Shown piece after piece: positions 17,211 through 26,367 of a DNA stretch of 64,000 nt. Origin of the DNA: Niabella beijingensis (GTDB taxonomy: Bacteria; Bacteroidota; Bacteroidia; Chitinophagales; Chitinophagaceae); assembly GCF_020034665.1 (NCBI RefSeq), contig NZ_JAIQDI010000001.1, forward strand, positions 372,001 through 436,000, given 5' to 3'. The notes under the pieces were generated by a model, which saw nothing but the letters and a program-made list of their open reading frames with translations, searched no databases and had not been told where the DNA came from. Both the position numbers and the translations under genes were made by a program. The number at the start of each line of letters is the position of its first letter. The first letter of the stretch is position 1.

Positions 17211-17248
17211 AAAAAACCGCCGTGCTTTTGCATGGCGGTTATCGTTTT
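17211..17248 (+). terminator. Terminator of the susC-susD pair
   Basis: An 11-bp stem with one G-T pair (AACCGCCGTGC / GCATGGCGGTT) and a TTTT loop, preceded by A6 and followed by ATCGTTTT, 24 nt after the susD stop. Confidence 0.8.
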
Positions 17249-17280
17249 AAATAACAGGTGTTTATGGTACAGCAACAGCT

Positions 17281-18240
17281 TTATAGGGTTTCGATCACTT
17301 CGGGCAGGTGTTTTAACATATCTTCCGTCATCGCCGCCAGATCGTATTCGTGCTTCCACCCCCAGTCGTTGCGCGCCACCGTATCATCAATGCTCTGCGG
17401 CCAGCTGTCTGCGATCTCCTGGCGATAATCCGGTTCATAAACAATTTCAAATTCCGGAATGTGTTTTTTTATCTCCGCAGCGATCTCTTTCGGCGAAAAG
17501 CTGATACCGGCCACATTGTAGGAAGTGCGGATGGAGATCTTTTCCGCCGGCGCTTCCATCAGCTCCACCGTTGCCCGGATCGCATCCGGCATATACATCA
17601 TGGGCAGATAAGTATTCTCGCTCAAAAAGCTGGTATACTTTTTTTCTTCCAGCGCATCATGAAAAATTTCAACGGCATAATCCGTCGTTCCGCCTCCCGG
17701 TGCCGATTTATAAGAGATCAGTCCGGGGTAACGGATACTTCTTACATCCACTCCATATTTCATATGATAATAATTGCACCAGAACTCCCCTGCATATTTG
17801 CTGATACCATAAACGGTGGTAGGTTCAATAATGGTTTGCTGCGGACAGTTTTGTTTGGGCGAAGTAGGGCCAAACACTGCAATGGAGGAAGGCCAGTACA
17901 CTTTTCTGATATTTTCCTCGCGCGCAATATCCAGCACATTCAGCAATCCCTGCATATTCAGGTGCCAGGCCAGACCGGGATTCTTCTCACCCGTTGCCGA
18001 CAGGATCGCTGCCAGCAGGTAGATCTGGGTGATGTTTTGCCGGATCACCTGCACATGCAACATCTCTTTATTCATTACATCCAGGCTTACATAAGGGCCG
18101 GAGCCTTTCAAAAGCGGGTTTTCCTCTCTTAAATCAGATGCCACCACATTCCCCGCTCCGTAAATTTCCCGCAGCGCAAGGGTCAGTTCAACCCCAATCT
18201 GCCCGGAGGCGCCAATAACCAGGATTTTTTCTTTTGTCAT
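17281..18240 (-). CDS. L-threonine 3-dehydrogenase, SDR/epimerase type
   Basis: An NAD-dependent enzyme that oxidises L-threonine to 2-amino-3-ketobutyrate, the first step of threonine breakdown to glycine. The 319-residue protein is an extended SDR: Rossmann motif GASGQIG near residue 10, active-site YGISK near residue 145, and the segment PGLISYKSAPGGGTTDYAVE, a marker of short-chain threonine dehydrogenases that separates them from UDP-sugar epimerases. The next enzyme of the pathway, Kbl, is not in this window. It is transcribed divergently from kdsA from its own promoter. Confidence 0.9.
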   Translation of the reverse strand: MTKEKILVIGASGQIGVELTLALREIYGAGNVVASDLREENPLLKGSGPYVSLDVMNKEMLHVQVIRQNITQIYLLAAILSATGEKNPGLAWHLNMQGLLNVLDIAREENIRKVYWPSSIAVFGPTSPKQNCPQQTIIEPTTVYGISKYAGEFWCNYYHMKYGVDVRSIRYPGLISYKSAPGGGTTDYAVEIFHDALEEKKYTSFLSENTYLPMMYMPDAIRATVELMEAPAEKISIRTSYNVAGISFSPKEIAAEIKKHIPEFEIVYEPDYRQEIADSWPQSIDDTVARNDWGWKHEYDLAAMTEDMLKHLPEVIETL

Positions 18241-18257
18241 GCAATAACTTTAGACTG

Positions 18258-18265
18258 CAAATATA
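18258..18265 (-). promoter_or_regulatory. Threonine dehydrogenase -7 promoter element
   Basis: The minus strand reads TATATTTG, 17 nt before the ATG at 18240; the predicted leader is about 11 nt. Confidence 0.58.
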
Positions 18266-18377
18266 ATGGCAGAACAAATCAGGTTGTTAATACTGCGCAA
18301 TCGTTTGAAATATGCTTTTTCCTGTGCAAAAAAAAGTGCGCAACATTACCGGATGGCTGTTTGTACTCCGAACCCGG

Positions 18378-18410
18378 TTTGGCCGAACCGGATCTTAGAG
18401 GTTATATTTG
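18378..18410 (+). promoter_or_regulatory. kdsA promoter with both Bacteroidota elements
   Basis: TTTG (18378-18381) and TATATTTG (18403-18410) are separated by 21 nt, matching the Bacteroidota primary-sigma pattern. The ATG of kdsA is 5 nt after the -7 element, so the transcript should be leaderless or nearly so. Confidence 0.72.
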
Positions 18411-18415
18411 CAGGT

Positions 18416-19243
18416 ATGGAGAAATTTTTAACGGATCTTTTTAAAGAGCAGCAGTACGACCCGGCCAGCTTTTTTCTGCTGGCGGGCCCCTGTGTGGTAG
18501 AAAGCGAAGCGCTGGTTATGGAAGTAGCGGAAAAAGTGGCGGCGATCTGCAGGAACCTGGGGATCCCCTATGTGTTCAAATCTTCCTACCGGAAGGCCAA
18601 CCGGACAAGCGTGGACTCTTTTACCGGTATCGGCGATGAAGCTGCATTAAAACTGCTGAAACAGGTCAGCCAAACCTTCCATCTTCCCACGGTGAGTGAT
18701 ATCCATACACACGAAGAAGCTGCCATTGCTGCCGGATATGTAGATATGTTGCAGATACCGGCCTTCCTGAGCCGGCAAACAGACCTGCTGGAGGCGGCAG
18801 CCCGGACCGGGAAGATCGTTAACATAAAAAAAGGACAGTTCCTCAGCGGCCCTTCTATGAAGTTTGCAGCCGACAAGATAAAACATGCAGGCAATGAAAA
18901 AGTGATCCTTACCGAGAGGGGGAATACGTTCGGATACCAGGACCTGGTGGTGGACTTCAGAAATATCCCCTGGATGAAAGAACATAAGGTTCCGGTAGTT
19001 ATGGATTGTACCCACAGTCTGCAGCAGCCCAATCAGACCTCGGGCGTCACCGGCGGCAACCCGGAACTCATCGGCACGATTGCCAAAGCGGCTATCGCCA
19101 CAGGCGCAGATGGCCTGTTTATAGAAACCCATCCCAATCCGGCTGTGGCAAAAAGCGACGGTGCCAATATGCTGAAGCTGGATTACCTCGAGCCCCTGCT
19201 GGAACAGCTGGTGCGGATCAGAAAAGCCATTATTGCCACTTAA
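18416..19243 (+). CDS. kdsA: 3-deoxy-8-phosphooctulonate synthase
   Basis: KdsA condenses phosphoenolpyruvate with arabinose 5-phosphate to KDO 8-phosphate for the inner core of lipopolysaccharide. The 275-residue protein shows the family motifs: LLAGPCVVES near residue 17, FKSSYRKANRTS, LQIPAFLSRQTDLL, NIKKGQFLSG, LTERGNTFGY, DCTHSLQQPN and TGADGLFIETHPNP. The start at 18416 follows a promoter by 5 nt, so the long open extension upstream is not coding. chaA starts 10 nt after its stop, suggesting co-transcription. Confidence 0.97.
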   Translation: MEKFLTDLFKEQQYDPASFFLLAGPCVVESEALVMEVAEKVAAICRNLGIPYVFKSSYRKANRTSVDSFTGIGDEAALKLLKQVSQTFHLPTVSDIHTHEEAAIAAGYVDMLQIPAFLSRQTDLLEAAARTGKIVNIKKGQFLSGPSMKFAADKIKHAGNEKVILTERGNTFGYQDLVVDFRNIPWMKEHKVPVVMDCTHSLQQPNQTSGVTGGNPELIGTIAKAAIATGADGLFIETHPNPAVAKSDGANMLKLDYLEPLLEQLVRIRKAIIAT

Positions 19244-19253
19244 AACCTGTTGT

Positions 19254-20342
19254 ATGAAGTTCAACCTGTCACTACCAACCTGGACCCTGCTTACCCCCAT
19301 CCTTGCCTGGATCGCCTATTTTACCATGGGCTCCATGTCGGGCACTTTCCCGCAGCTCGTTCTTTGCTTTTTATTGATCGCCGGTGTTCTGGCGGCGGTG
19401 CATCATGCAGAAGTGGTGGCCCACCGGGTGGGCGAACCTTTTGGCACCATCATCCTGGCACTGGCAGTAACCGTTATCGAGGTTTCCCTGCTGGTCTCGC
19501 TGATGTCCTCAGGAGGAGAAAAGACTGCAGCCCTCGCCCGGGATACGGTATTCGCCGCTATCATGATCATTCTCACCTTTATCATCGGGATCTGCATCCT
19601 GATCGGAAGCGCAAAGTACCGGGAGCAATTCGTAACAAAACATGCAGCCACTTCCGCTCTGGTAGCGCTTACCGCGATACTGGTGCTCACACTGGTGGTG
19701 CCCAATTATACCACAAGCCAGCCCGGTCCGCAATACACACAACCACAGCTGATCTTTGCAGCCATTGTAAGTCTGATCATTTATGCCAGCTTCATTATGA
19801 TCCAGTCCATTCGCCACCGTGATTATTTTTTACCCGCGGATGCAGAAGGAAAAGAAAACGAGGAAGCGCATGCCGCACCGCCTTCCAGTGCAACTACATT
19901 TACCAGCCTGGTATTGCTGATCACCTGTCTGGGAGCTGTGGTGCTGCTTGCCAAAAAACTGTCGCCTGCCATTGAAGCGGGTGTTGCTTCCATTGGTGCA
20001 CCCAATTCGCTGGTAGGTATCATTATTGCCATGGTAGTATTATTGCCCGAATGCATCGCCGCGATCCAGGCGGCACGCCGCAACCGTTTACAGACCAGTA
20101 TGAACCTGGCGCTGGGATCTGCGCTGGCCAGTATCGGACTTACGATCCCCGCGGTTGCCATTTATACCCTGTTCAGTCATAGCCCTGTATTGCTGGGGAT
20201 CGACACCACATCTGTTGTGCTGCTGATCCTGTCCATATTTACAGTGATGTTGTCGCTTGTAACAGGAAAAACAAATATTCTTTATGGCGTGGTGCTACTG
20301 GTCATTTTTGCGGCCTACCTGTTCCTTACCATCTTTCCCTGA
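19254..20342 (+). CDS. chaA: ChaA-like Ca2+/H+ (cation/proton) antiporter
   Basis: An inner-membrane antiporter of 362 residues, with about eleven hydrophobic helices in two inverted halves. The signature of the CaCA superfamily is present in each half: GEPFGTIILALAVTVIEVSL (near residue 60) and GIIIAMVVLLPECIAAIQAA (near residue 260), holding the acidic transport residues. It expels Ca2+ or Na+/K+ against protons. The ATG at 19254 is 10 nt after kdsA. Its 3' end overlaps the convergent sulfatase gene by 48 bp. The family is certain; the ion is not. Confidence 0.9.
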   Translation: MKFNLSLPTWTLLTPILAWIAYFTMGSMSGTFPQLVLCFLLIAGVLAAVHHAEVVAHRVGEPFGTIILALAVTVIEVSLLVSLMSSGGEKTAALARDTVFAAIMIILTFIIGICILIGSAKYREQFVTKHAATSALVALTAILVLTLVVPNYTTSQPGPQYTQPQLIFAAIVSLIIYASFIMIQSIRHRDYFLPADAEGKENEEAHAAPPSSATTFTSLVLLITCLGAVVLLAKKLSPAIEAGVASIGAPNSLVGIIIAMVVLLPECIAAIQAARRNRLQTSMNLALGSALASIGLTIPAVAIYTLFSHSPVLLGIDTTSVVLLILSIFTVMLSLVTGKTNILYGVVLLVIFAAYLFLTIFP

Positions 20343-21860
20343 TCCCTTACCCGGTTTCCAGTATTGCTGAATAGTGGTTCCGGCATGTTCAACCACCGGC
20401 AGCAGGGAATCTACCACCCCGGGAAAAGAAGCAGCCAGGTTCCGCGTTTCATACGGATCGTTCGTATAATCATACAATTCCGTCACCGGCTGCTCCTGAC
20501 GGTAATATTTTGTGAGGCGGTAACGGGAGGTCCGCAGACTGATGCCACGGTTGAAATAACTCCGTGCCACCGTAGCATGACCGCGTCCGGTTCTGAACAA
20601 TTCCGGGTACAACGACCGGCCATCAAGTATCCCCTTAGGGGAAATATGAGCCAGCTGCAATAACGTGGGGTAAATATCGACAGACTGTACCACCTGCGGG
20701 GAAGACATGCCGGCCGCAGGCATGCCCGGAACACGCAGGATAAGCGGACTGCGTAATGAATAGTCGGAAAGGGTATGTTTTCCCCACACCCGTTCATCCC
20801 CCAGGTGCCAGCCATGATCACCCCATAGCACCACAACCGTATTTTTATCCAGACCCGCCTGCTTCAATGCCTCCAGCACTTTCCCGATCTGTGTATCCAC
20901 ATAACTTACAGCAGCAAAATAGGCATGCCGCAGTTTGCGCGCATAGGCATCGGATACCGGCGCCTTCAGCGAGGGCTTCTCCTCCCCTTGTTTATACTGG
21001 TTAAATTCATTACTGTTATGCAGGCTCTTCTCGTTAACAGCTGCCGGTATACCCGGTGAGGCCGATAAGGGTATCTTACGTTCATCATACAGATCCCAGT
21101 ATTTCTCCGGCGCTGTAAAAGGCAGGTGCGGTTTGAAGAATCCCACCGCCAGCAGGAAGGGCTGATCCTTTTCTTTTAATACCGCCAGTTGTTCCACTGC
21201 CAGCTGTGCTGTAAGACCATCCGGGTAGGCCGTATCCGGAACATCCTTGTGTTCATAAGGCCGGACCTCATTCTTCCTTCCCTGACGGTTCTCTCCGCCT
21301 GCATATCCAAAAAAGGCATTCCACCCGGTTTGCCATTTACCATGATCAAAATAAAAAGCATCCCAGCTGTGGGGAAGCTCCCGCTTATCAGACACCGGCT
21401 GATTATAGCCGTATACATTACCATCCGGCGAATGACTGATCTTACCGATCCCCACGGTATAATAACCATTCCTCCGGAACAGTTCCACAAAGGATTCGGG
21501 CTCTTCGGCAGCAGGTTTGCCGGCCGTTAACTTTTCAAAGGCATCATTACTCAGTGCTGCAGGTGTTTGCGGCAACCGGCCGGTGAGCATGGAATAGCGC
21601 GAGGCACCGCAGGTGGGCACATTCACGTAATGGTTCAGGAATACCCGGCCCTCACGGGCCAGCCGGTCCATATGCGGTGTGTGCATATAAGCCCGGCCAT
21701 AGGCCCCAAGCTCCGGGCGAAGATCATCTACTGCTATGAACAGGATATTCGGATGCCTGCTGCGCTCCTGATGTTGCCCGTACAGCACATCCGTATAAAG
21801 CAGCAATAGCATCAATAAAAACAGTTTTGTCCGTTTTATGATACAGGGAACAGGGTTCAT
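20295..21860 (-). CDS. Exported sulfatase, iduronate-2-sulfatase-like
   Basis: A secreted type I sulfatase of 521 residues with an N-terminal signal segment. The metal-binding start of the fold is HPNILFIAVDDLRPELGAYG. The active-site sequence near residue 83 is CGASR, the C-x-A-x-R form of the cysteine that is turned into formylglycine. WGDHGWHLGDERVWGKHT holds the second metal-site part. It releases sulfate from a sulfated sugar; similarity is to iduronate-2-sulfatase-like members of S1. It is last in the PUL, which points to a sulfated glycan. The formylglycine-generating enzyme is not in this window. Confidence 0.92.
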   Translation of the reverse strand: MNPVPCIIKRTKLFLLMLLLLYTDVLYGQHQERSRHPNILFIAVDDLRPELGAYGRAYMHTPHMDRLAREGRVFLNHYVNVPTCGASRYSMLTGRLPQTPAALSNDAFEKLTAGKPAAEEPESFVELFRRNGYYTVGIGKISHSPDGNVYGYNQPVSDKRELPHSWDAFYFDHGKWQTGWNAFFGYAGGENRQGRKNEVRPYEHKDVPDTAYPDGLTAQLAVEQLAVLKEKDQPFLLAVGFFKPHLPFTAPEKYWDLYDERKIPLSASPGIPAAVNEKSLHNSNEFNQYKQGEEKPSLKAPVSDAYARKLRHAYFAAVSYVDTQIGKVLEALKQAGLDKNTVVVLWGDHGWHLGDERVWGKHTLSDYSLRSPLILRVPGMPAAGMSSPQVVQSVDIYPTLLQLAHISPKGILDGRSLYPELFRTGRGHATVARSYFNRGISLRTSRYRLTKYYRQEQPVTELYDYTNDPYETRNLAASFPGVVDSLLPVVEHAGTTIQQYWKPGKGSGKDGKEQVGRKNDQ

Positions 21861-21995
21861 TCGCCGGCCGTTTTATTATTCTTGTAAAAAACCAAGATAA
21901 GAAAAATTTCGCGCTGTCCGGATCCGTTATTCATTTAAACAACCCGGCCGTTGATCAAAAGCCATCGCCCGCTTCAGCGCTACTGTATCCGTTCC

Positions 21996-23144
21996 TTACC
22001 TTATATATGCCCCGAATTCTGCCAGCGCCACATTGTTCGAGTTCCCGTAGTCATTCAGGGCGATGATCTTTATGTACTGCGCCGTTGTTGCCTGCGGCAG
22101 ATCGATGAATGCCTCGGCAGAGATCCTGTTCTCCAGTGAATAACGCAGCTGGAAGGTCCAGTTCAGTCCATCCGTGCTGGTATACAGTTCAATATCCTTT
22201 ACCAGGTTTGTTGCTGAATTCCGCTGTTGTACAATAATGCCTTCCAGGTTATATTCCTGCTTCATATCTATTGCCGCCCAATGCGGATAATAGGTTTGTG
22301 CGATGGGAGGCGTTGCATTGGGCGCACCTATCTGGTTCACCCAGATCGTAGCCGGATCATTATCGATCAGCAGCTCCGGCGGCCGGTAGCTGGCCCCGGA
22401 TCTTATATCAAAACTGGAGGCGGTGACCGTCCATCCCGCTTTGGGCAATGCATAGCGCTGTCCCTTTACATACATCGTGGTCCATTCTGTATAAAAAGTA
22501 TCGATCGCATAAGGACCGGGAACATAAACGGTCCTGTATTGAATGTCCCCGCGCGGGAAATCAGGAAATTGCGAGAGCAAAATGGTCTTATCTACAAAAT
22601 ATTTTTGAAGCACGTCATTTTTATCTTTAAAAGTCACTTCAGTTCCTATAATAGCGGTATCCGATATGCCGCCCCATGAAATCCAGAGACTGTCATTCAC
22701 AACCGTGGCATCATAGATCGGTCGGGATAAAAGCGTGGATTTATAAAAATCACCGTACACTCTCCCGATGACCTCCGTCTTTACAGAACGGTTGCCATCT
22801 CCGTCAAACGTATAGATCTCAAACACGTAAGTAGCTTCCGGCATATCATTGAACGGTATATAGGTCGAATCTTCTGAAGGATCGAGCTGCACGTCCAGCG
22901 AATCGGCACGATTGTTCCAGTACACTTTTGCCTTTGTAACCTTTGGATCAGATGAATTTGCCCAGGAGAGGATCATACGTTTATAACCGGGGGAGACAAC
23001 GGCATTGACCGGTTTCCCGGGATATTTCTGCTGCCCGTAATCCAGGAATTCCTTATAGGTAGCATCCATTTTGGAGCAGCCCGAAAAACCGGCTGCCGTA
23101 CCCAGCACAAGCAGGATCAATAGTAAAAATTCTGTCTTCTTCAT
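21996..23144 (-). CDS. Surface lipoprotein with DUF4998 and discoidin (F5/8 type C) domains
   Basis: A 382-residue lipoprotein (lipobox AGFSGCSK, Cys near residue 23). The N-terminal half resembles DUF4998, a fibronectin-like region found in PUL lipoproteins (GYKRMILSWANSSDPKVTKA). The C-terminal 150 residues form a discoidin-like F5/8 C domain (PELLIDNDPATIWVN, HWAAIDMKQEYNLEGIIVQQ, AQYIKIIALNDYG), a carbohydrate-binding fold. It probably serves as a surface glycan-binding protein for the SusCD pair upstream. It is between the DUF4959/DUF5000 lipoprotein and the sulfatase in the same direction. Confidence 0.85.
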   Translation of the reverse strand: MKKTEFLLLILLVLGTAAGFSGCSKMDATYKEFLDYGQQKYPGKPVNAVVSPGYKRMILSWANSSDPKVTKAKVYWNNRADSLDVQLDPSEDSTYIPFNDMPEATYVFEIYTFDGDGNRSVKTEVIGRVYGDFYKSTLLSRPIYDATVVNDSLWISWGGISDTAIIGTEVTFKDKNDVLQKYFVDKTILLSQFPDFPRGDIQYRTVYVPGPYAIDTFYTEWTTMYVKGQRYALPKAGWTVTASSFDIRSGASYRPPELLIDNDPATIWVNQIGAPNATPPIAQTYYPHWAAIDMKQEYNLEGIIVQQRNSATNLVKDIELYTSTDGLNWTFQLRYSLENRISAEAFIDLPQATTAQYIKIIALNDYGNSNNVALAEFGAYIR

Positions 23145-23215
23145 GTTCTTAAATTTTTATCGGGGGCCGTTTATCTTAAAACAAGTGCGATTATTTTTGA
23201 AAAGCATCCCATGGG

Positions 23216-24415
23216 TTACGGAGTGATATCCGCATCCCCCCAGAATGTAACTTCCGCAATATAGATATAGTCTAAAAAGCCCCAGGTCTCGTTCACTTTA
23301 AAACGGAGGTACCGTACCGGGATCTGTTCCGGAAAAATAAAATCCTCACCCTGGTCAACCGCATAGGTCACATCTTCAGCCGTTACCGGGCCTTCTCCGG
23401 AAGGTTTATACGATTCACAGTCCATTAATTTGACCCAGCCATTCCAGCTGCCGGAAGGATCGGGTGTACCGGCCGTTCCCCACACTTCCCATTTCCGGGG
23501 AGCTCCCAGCTGGTATACATACTGACTGCCCGCCCGGTGATAAAACTTATACCGGCTCAGCAGGCAGGGCCTTCCCATATCAAAAGTGAACCATTGCGGT
23601 ATGCCCGAGCCCGGTTTTGTATGAAACTGCAGGGACCCGGCGCCATACTTATCATCCCATATCTTATCAAGCGTCCAGGAGGCATTGGCATGTCCTCCTA
23701 CGACATCCGTAGGTAATACCAATCCTTTAAACAGGTTCTTGGGGATCAGCTCTTCAAAAACCGGGGTAAGCGTTTGGGTGAGTGTATCCGAAAGGTTGCC
23801 CCAACGGTCCCGGATCACCGCACCGAACAGGCGGGGTTCGTCGGCGAATCCCCTCACAGAAAATCTCCCTTCCCTGGACTTGGTATAATAGGTTTGTACG
23901 GCCTTTAATATTCCTGTGGAGTCCGGCGTTAATATGGTTACGGCCAGACTGGCTTCCCCACTGTTATCAAAGCTGATGGTAGTGCCGCCAAACGTCTCTT
24001 CAAAACGGAAGGTATTATGCGCCTCCTGTAAAGGAGAGGTCAGCGGGGTTATTTTCACCGTCACCGGCTCTGAGCGCTTTTCGCCATAGCTTACGGTATA
24101 TAGTTGTACTTCATATTCCTTTACATCCGGAAAGCCGTCTACGATCAGACTGTCCTGGTACAATGAGGCGATGGTTTCCCGTTCCACACCCGGCCGTATC
24201 TCAAAAACAGCTTTTACATAACGCAGGTTCCCGTCCTGCGGCAACTTATAACGCAGCACTGCAGCGCCCGGAAGCGGTTTAACAGCCACCTGTGTTACAG
24301 GTGAAGGCGTTCCTCCGTCGTCGGCCATAGGATCGATGTAATTCTCCCGGGAACAGGAGAAGAACAGGAAAAAGCAGCAGATAACACTTAAGGTGGATAT
24401 ATATCTTTTAGCCAT
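23216..24415 (-). CDS. Surface lipoprotein with DUF4959, DUF5126 and DUF5000 domains
   Basis: A 399-residue lipoprotein (lipobox FLFFSCSR). Three PUL-typical domains follow: DUF4959 (about residues 20-120, PLPGAAVLRYKLPQDGNLR), DUF5126 in the middle (TYYTKSREGRFSVRGFADEP, AVIRDRWGNLSDT), and a C-terminal DUF5000, a discoidin-like domain (WFTFDMGRPCLLSRYKFYHR, QIPVRYLRFKVNETWGF). It probably binds the glycan at the surface. I took the ATG at 24415 because the longer frame would start inside the stop codon of susD. Domain names are from memory of the family patterns. Confidence 0.83.
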   Translation of the reverse strand: MAKRYISTLSVICCFFLFFSCSRENYIDPMADDGGTPSPVTQVAVKPLPGAAVLRYKLPQDGNLRYVKAVFEIRPGVERETIASLYQDSLIVDGFPDVKEYEVQLYTVSYGEKRSEPVTVKITPLTSPLQEAHNTFRFEETFGGTTISFDNSGEASLAVTILTPDSTGILKAVQTYYTKSREGRFSVRGFADEPRLFGAVIRDRWGNLSDTLTQTLTPVFEELIPKNLFKGLVLPTDVVGGHANASWTLDKIWDDKYGAGSLQFHTKPGSGIPQWFTFDMGRPCLLSRYKFYHRAGSQYVYQLGAPRKWEVWGTAGTPDPSGSWNGWVKLMDCESYKPSGEGPVTAEDVTYAVDQGEDFIFPEQIPVRYLRFKVNETWGFLDYIYIAEVTFWGDADITP

Positions 24416-24444
24416 TTTGTATGCGTTTTGATTTGAACGTATCA

Positions 24445-26346
24445 TTACCAGCCGGGGTTTTGAACAGTATTCTTGTTTGCAAATATCTCTACCTCACGCA
24501 CGGGCCAGAGGTATTCTTTAAGACTGAAGGTTTGCTGGTACAACAGGCGCTCCCGGTAATACCCCTCCGGTGTTTTTTGTTCAATATCCCATCCGGTCAC
24601 CGGCTGATTCAATTCCTGCAGCGCGGTTTTCCATCTTCTCAGATCCCAGAAGCGCTGCCCCTCAAACATCAGCTCAATGGTCCGCTCCCGGTGTATGATC
24701 TCCCGCAGGCCTTCTTTGGTAGCGGGTTTTGTGGGATTGTAAGAAAAAGCTGCCCAGGAAGCCACCACTCCCTGCAAACCCGCACGCTCCCGTAACTGAT
24801 CCAGGTACGAATACACTTCAGGTGAAGGTCCTGCTGTTTCATTCAGCGCTTCCGCATATAAGAGATAAAGGTTTGCCAGCCGCATTACCGGCCAGGGGTA
24901 GTTTTCTCTCGAGTAGGTGTTATCCTGTATAACATTTACATAGTTCACATATTTTTTGGGCCACACACCCGTGCTGTTAAAACTGCCATTGGCGATGTTG
25001 GCAGCGGGATCTCCTTTCTTGGAGGATACATACCACATATCCGCTGTGGTGAACTTACCCTGACCGTACCAGACACCACCGTCAAAGCCCAGATCCGCAT
25101 AGTAGCGCGGCTCCCGGTCGTAGTTCATTTTTGAAGTCGTATACTCGGGGACCAGGTAATTCCTTGATGCCGCCGCGCCCTGGATCAACGAGAACCTTCC
25201 GCTGTAATCCCAGGTCTTGTCCTCATCAATCGGTACCCCGTTTTTTGTATAGAACTTTGAAACCATTTTCAGTGGTACGCCGCAATTTCCCAGGGTGCTT
25301 TGAGATGCTCTTTTGGAGGGATCAAGCCCCCTTGGAGTAGCCTGTATCTGCAGGTTATCTACCATGCTGTTGGTATTTCCCCAGATAATTTCGGCATTCC
25401 ATTTTTCGTTTACGGCATTCCGGATATTCATCTGGGTGCGCAGCGTGTCGGGTATTTCATACTGTTTATTGCTCTGGCTGTAATAATATAGCTTATTGCC
25501 CGCAGCATGACAGGCATCGATGGCGTCCTTGCAGGCTTCACTGGCCCGTTCCCATTTTCGCGGATCATAGGTAGTGTTGAACAATGTGATGCCGCGGTTG
25601 TCTTTGAAATTTGCAAAATCGGCATTGCCGTTAAATAAGGGACTTGCTGCCGTAACCAGCACTTCTGCTTTAATGGCCAGGGCAATGGGTTTTGTGATCC
25701 GTCCCAGCTCGGCCACCTCATTCAGGATCGTCTCCGGCAGATCGGGCACCGCCTCATCGATCAGCTCCACCACATAATTAAAACAGGAATCTACCGGATC
25801 CCGGTATACTTTCACCATATCCGGACTGGCATTGATCGGCAGGTTCACCCGCTTAATGGGAACGGGACCATACATCCGTGTCAGATAAAAATGATAATAG
25901 GCCTTCAGGAACTTAACTTCTGCGATCCACCGGTTCTTTTCGCCGGGATCGATATCCGGTGTATTGACAATATTTTCCAGGAAGATATTGCAATCACTGA
26001 TGCCCTGGTAAAGGTCTTTTCCGCCACCACTTCCCTGCCAGAAATTATCGTAGGGATTCACCACATTCTGAAATCCCCGGGCAATATTCCAGGAACTGGG
26101 AATATAAAACTCATGGAACCACAGTTCATCCCCGCCACCCAGCGCCGGGTTTTCATTGGCAGACCCGGACATGATACTTTGCCGGGGAATATAGCTGTAA
26201 CAGGTAAACAGGAATTTTTCTGCCTGTTGCCGCATATTAAAGGCATGATCGATAGTGGCGATATTATCCGGCACTACATCCAGGTATTTTTTACAGGAGG
26301 TAACCACCGACACGATGAGGATTGTTATCAATAATTTATTTCGCAT
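24445..26346 (-). CDS. SusD/RagB-family surface lipoprotein
   Basis: The 633-residue lid protein of the SusCD pair in the 20-31 kb PUL. It begins with a lipoprotein signal (VVTSCKK, Cys near residue 18), has the N-terminal SusD-like_3 region (NPYDNFWQGSGGGKDLYQGI; EVKFLKAYYHFYLTRMYGPV) and the C-terminal RagB region (YPWPVMRLANLYLLYAEALN, REIIHRERTIELMFEGQRFW, LWPVREVEIFAN). The gene begins 21 nt after the susC stop and is clearly in the same transcript. Compared with the SusD at 15.7 kb it belongs to a different subfamily and is 150 residues longer. Confidence 0.94.
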   Translation of the reverse strand: MRNKLLITILIVSVVTSCKKYLDVVPDNIATIDHAFNMRQQAEKFLFTCYSYIPRQSIMSGSANENPALGGGDELWFHEFYIPSSWNIARGFQNVVNPYDNFWQGSGGGKDLYQGISDCNIFLENIVNTPDIDPGEKNRWIAEVKFLKAYYHFYLTRMYGPVPIKRVNLPINASPDMVKVYRDPVDSCFNYVVELIDEAVPDLPETILNEVAELGRITKPIALAIKAEVLVTAASPLFNGNADFANFKDNRGITLFNTTYDPRKWERASEACKDAIDACHAAGNKLYYYSQSNKQYEIPDTLRTQMNIRNAVNEKWNAEIIWGNTNSMVDNLQIQATPRGLDPSKRASQSTLGNCGVPLKMVSKFYTKNGVPIDEDKTWDYSGRFSLIQGAAASRNYLVPEYTTSKMNYDREPRYYADLGFDGGVWYGQGKFTTADMWYVSSKKGDPAANIANGSFNSTGVWPKKYVNYVNVIQDNTYSRENYPWPVMRLANLYLLYAEALNETAGPSPEVYSYLDQLRERAGLQGVVASWAAFSYNPTKPATKEGLREIIHRERTIELMFEGQRFWDLRRWKTALQELNQPVTGWDIEQKTPEGYYRERLLYQQTFSLKEYLWPVREVEIFANKNTVQNPGW

Positions 26347-26367
26347 TTTCTATACAGATTTCACGGT

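Noticed and set aside
17350..18132. 260-codon plus-strand frame antisense to threonine dehydrogenase
   Set aside because: Same reason: the SDR on the minus strand is complete and the antisense product is His/Arg-rich and unrecognisable.
18266..18415. Longer KdsA starting at 18266
   Set aside because: A full promoter (TTTG and TATATTTG) lies inside the extension and the known KdsA start is at 18416.
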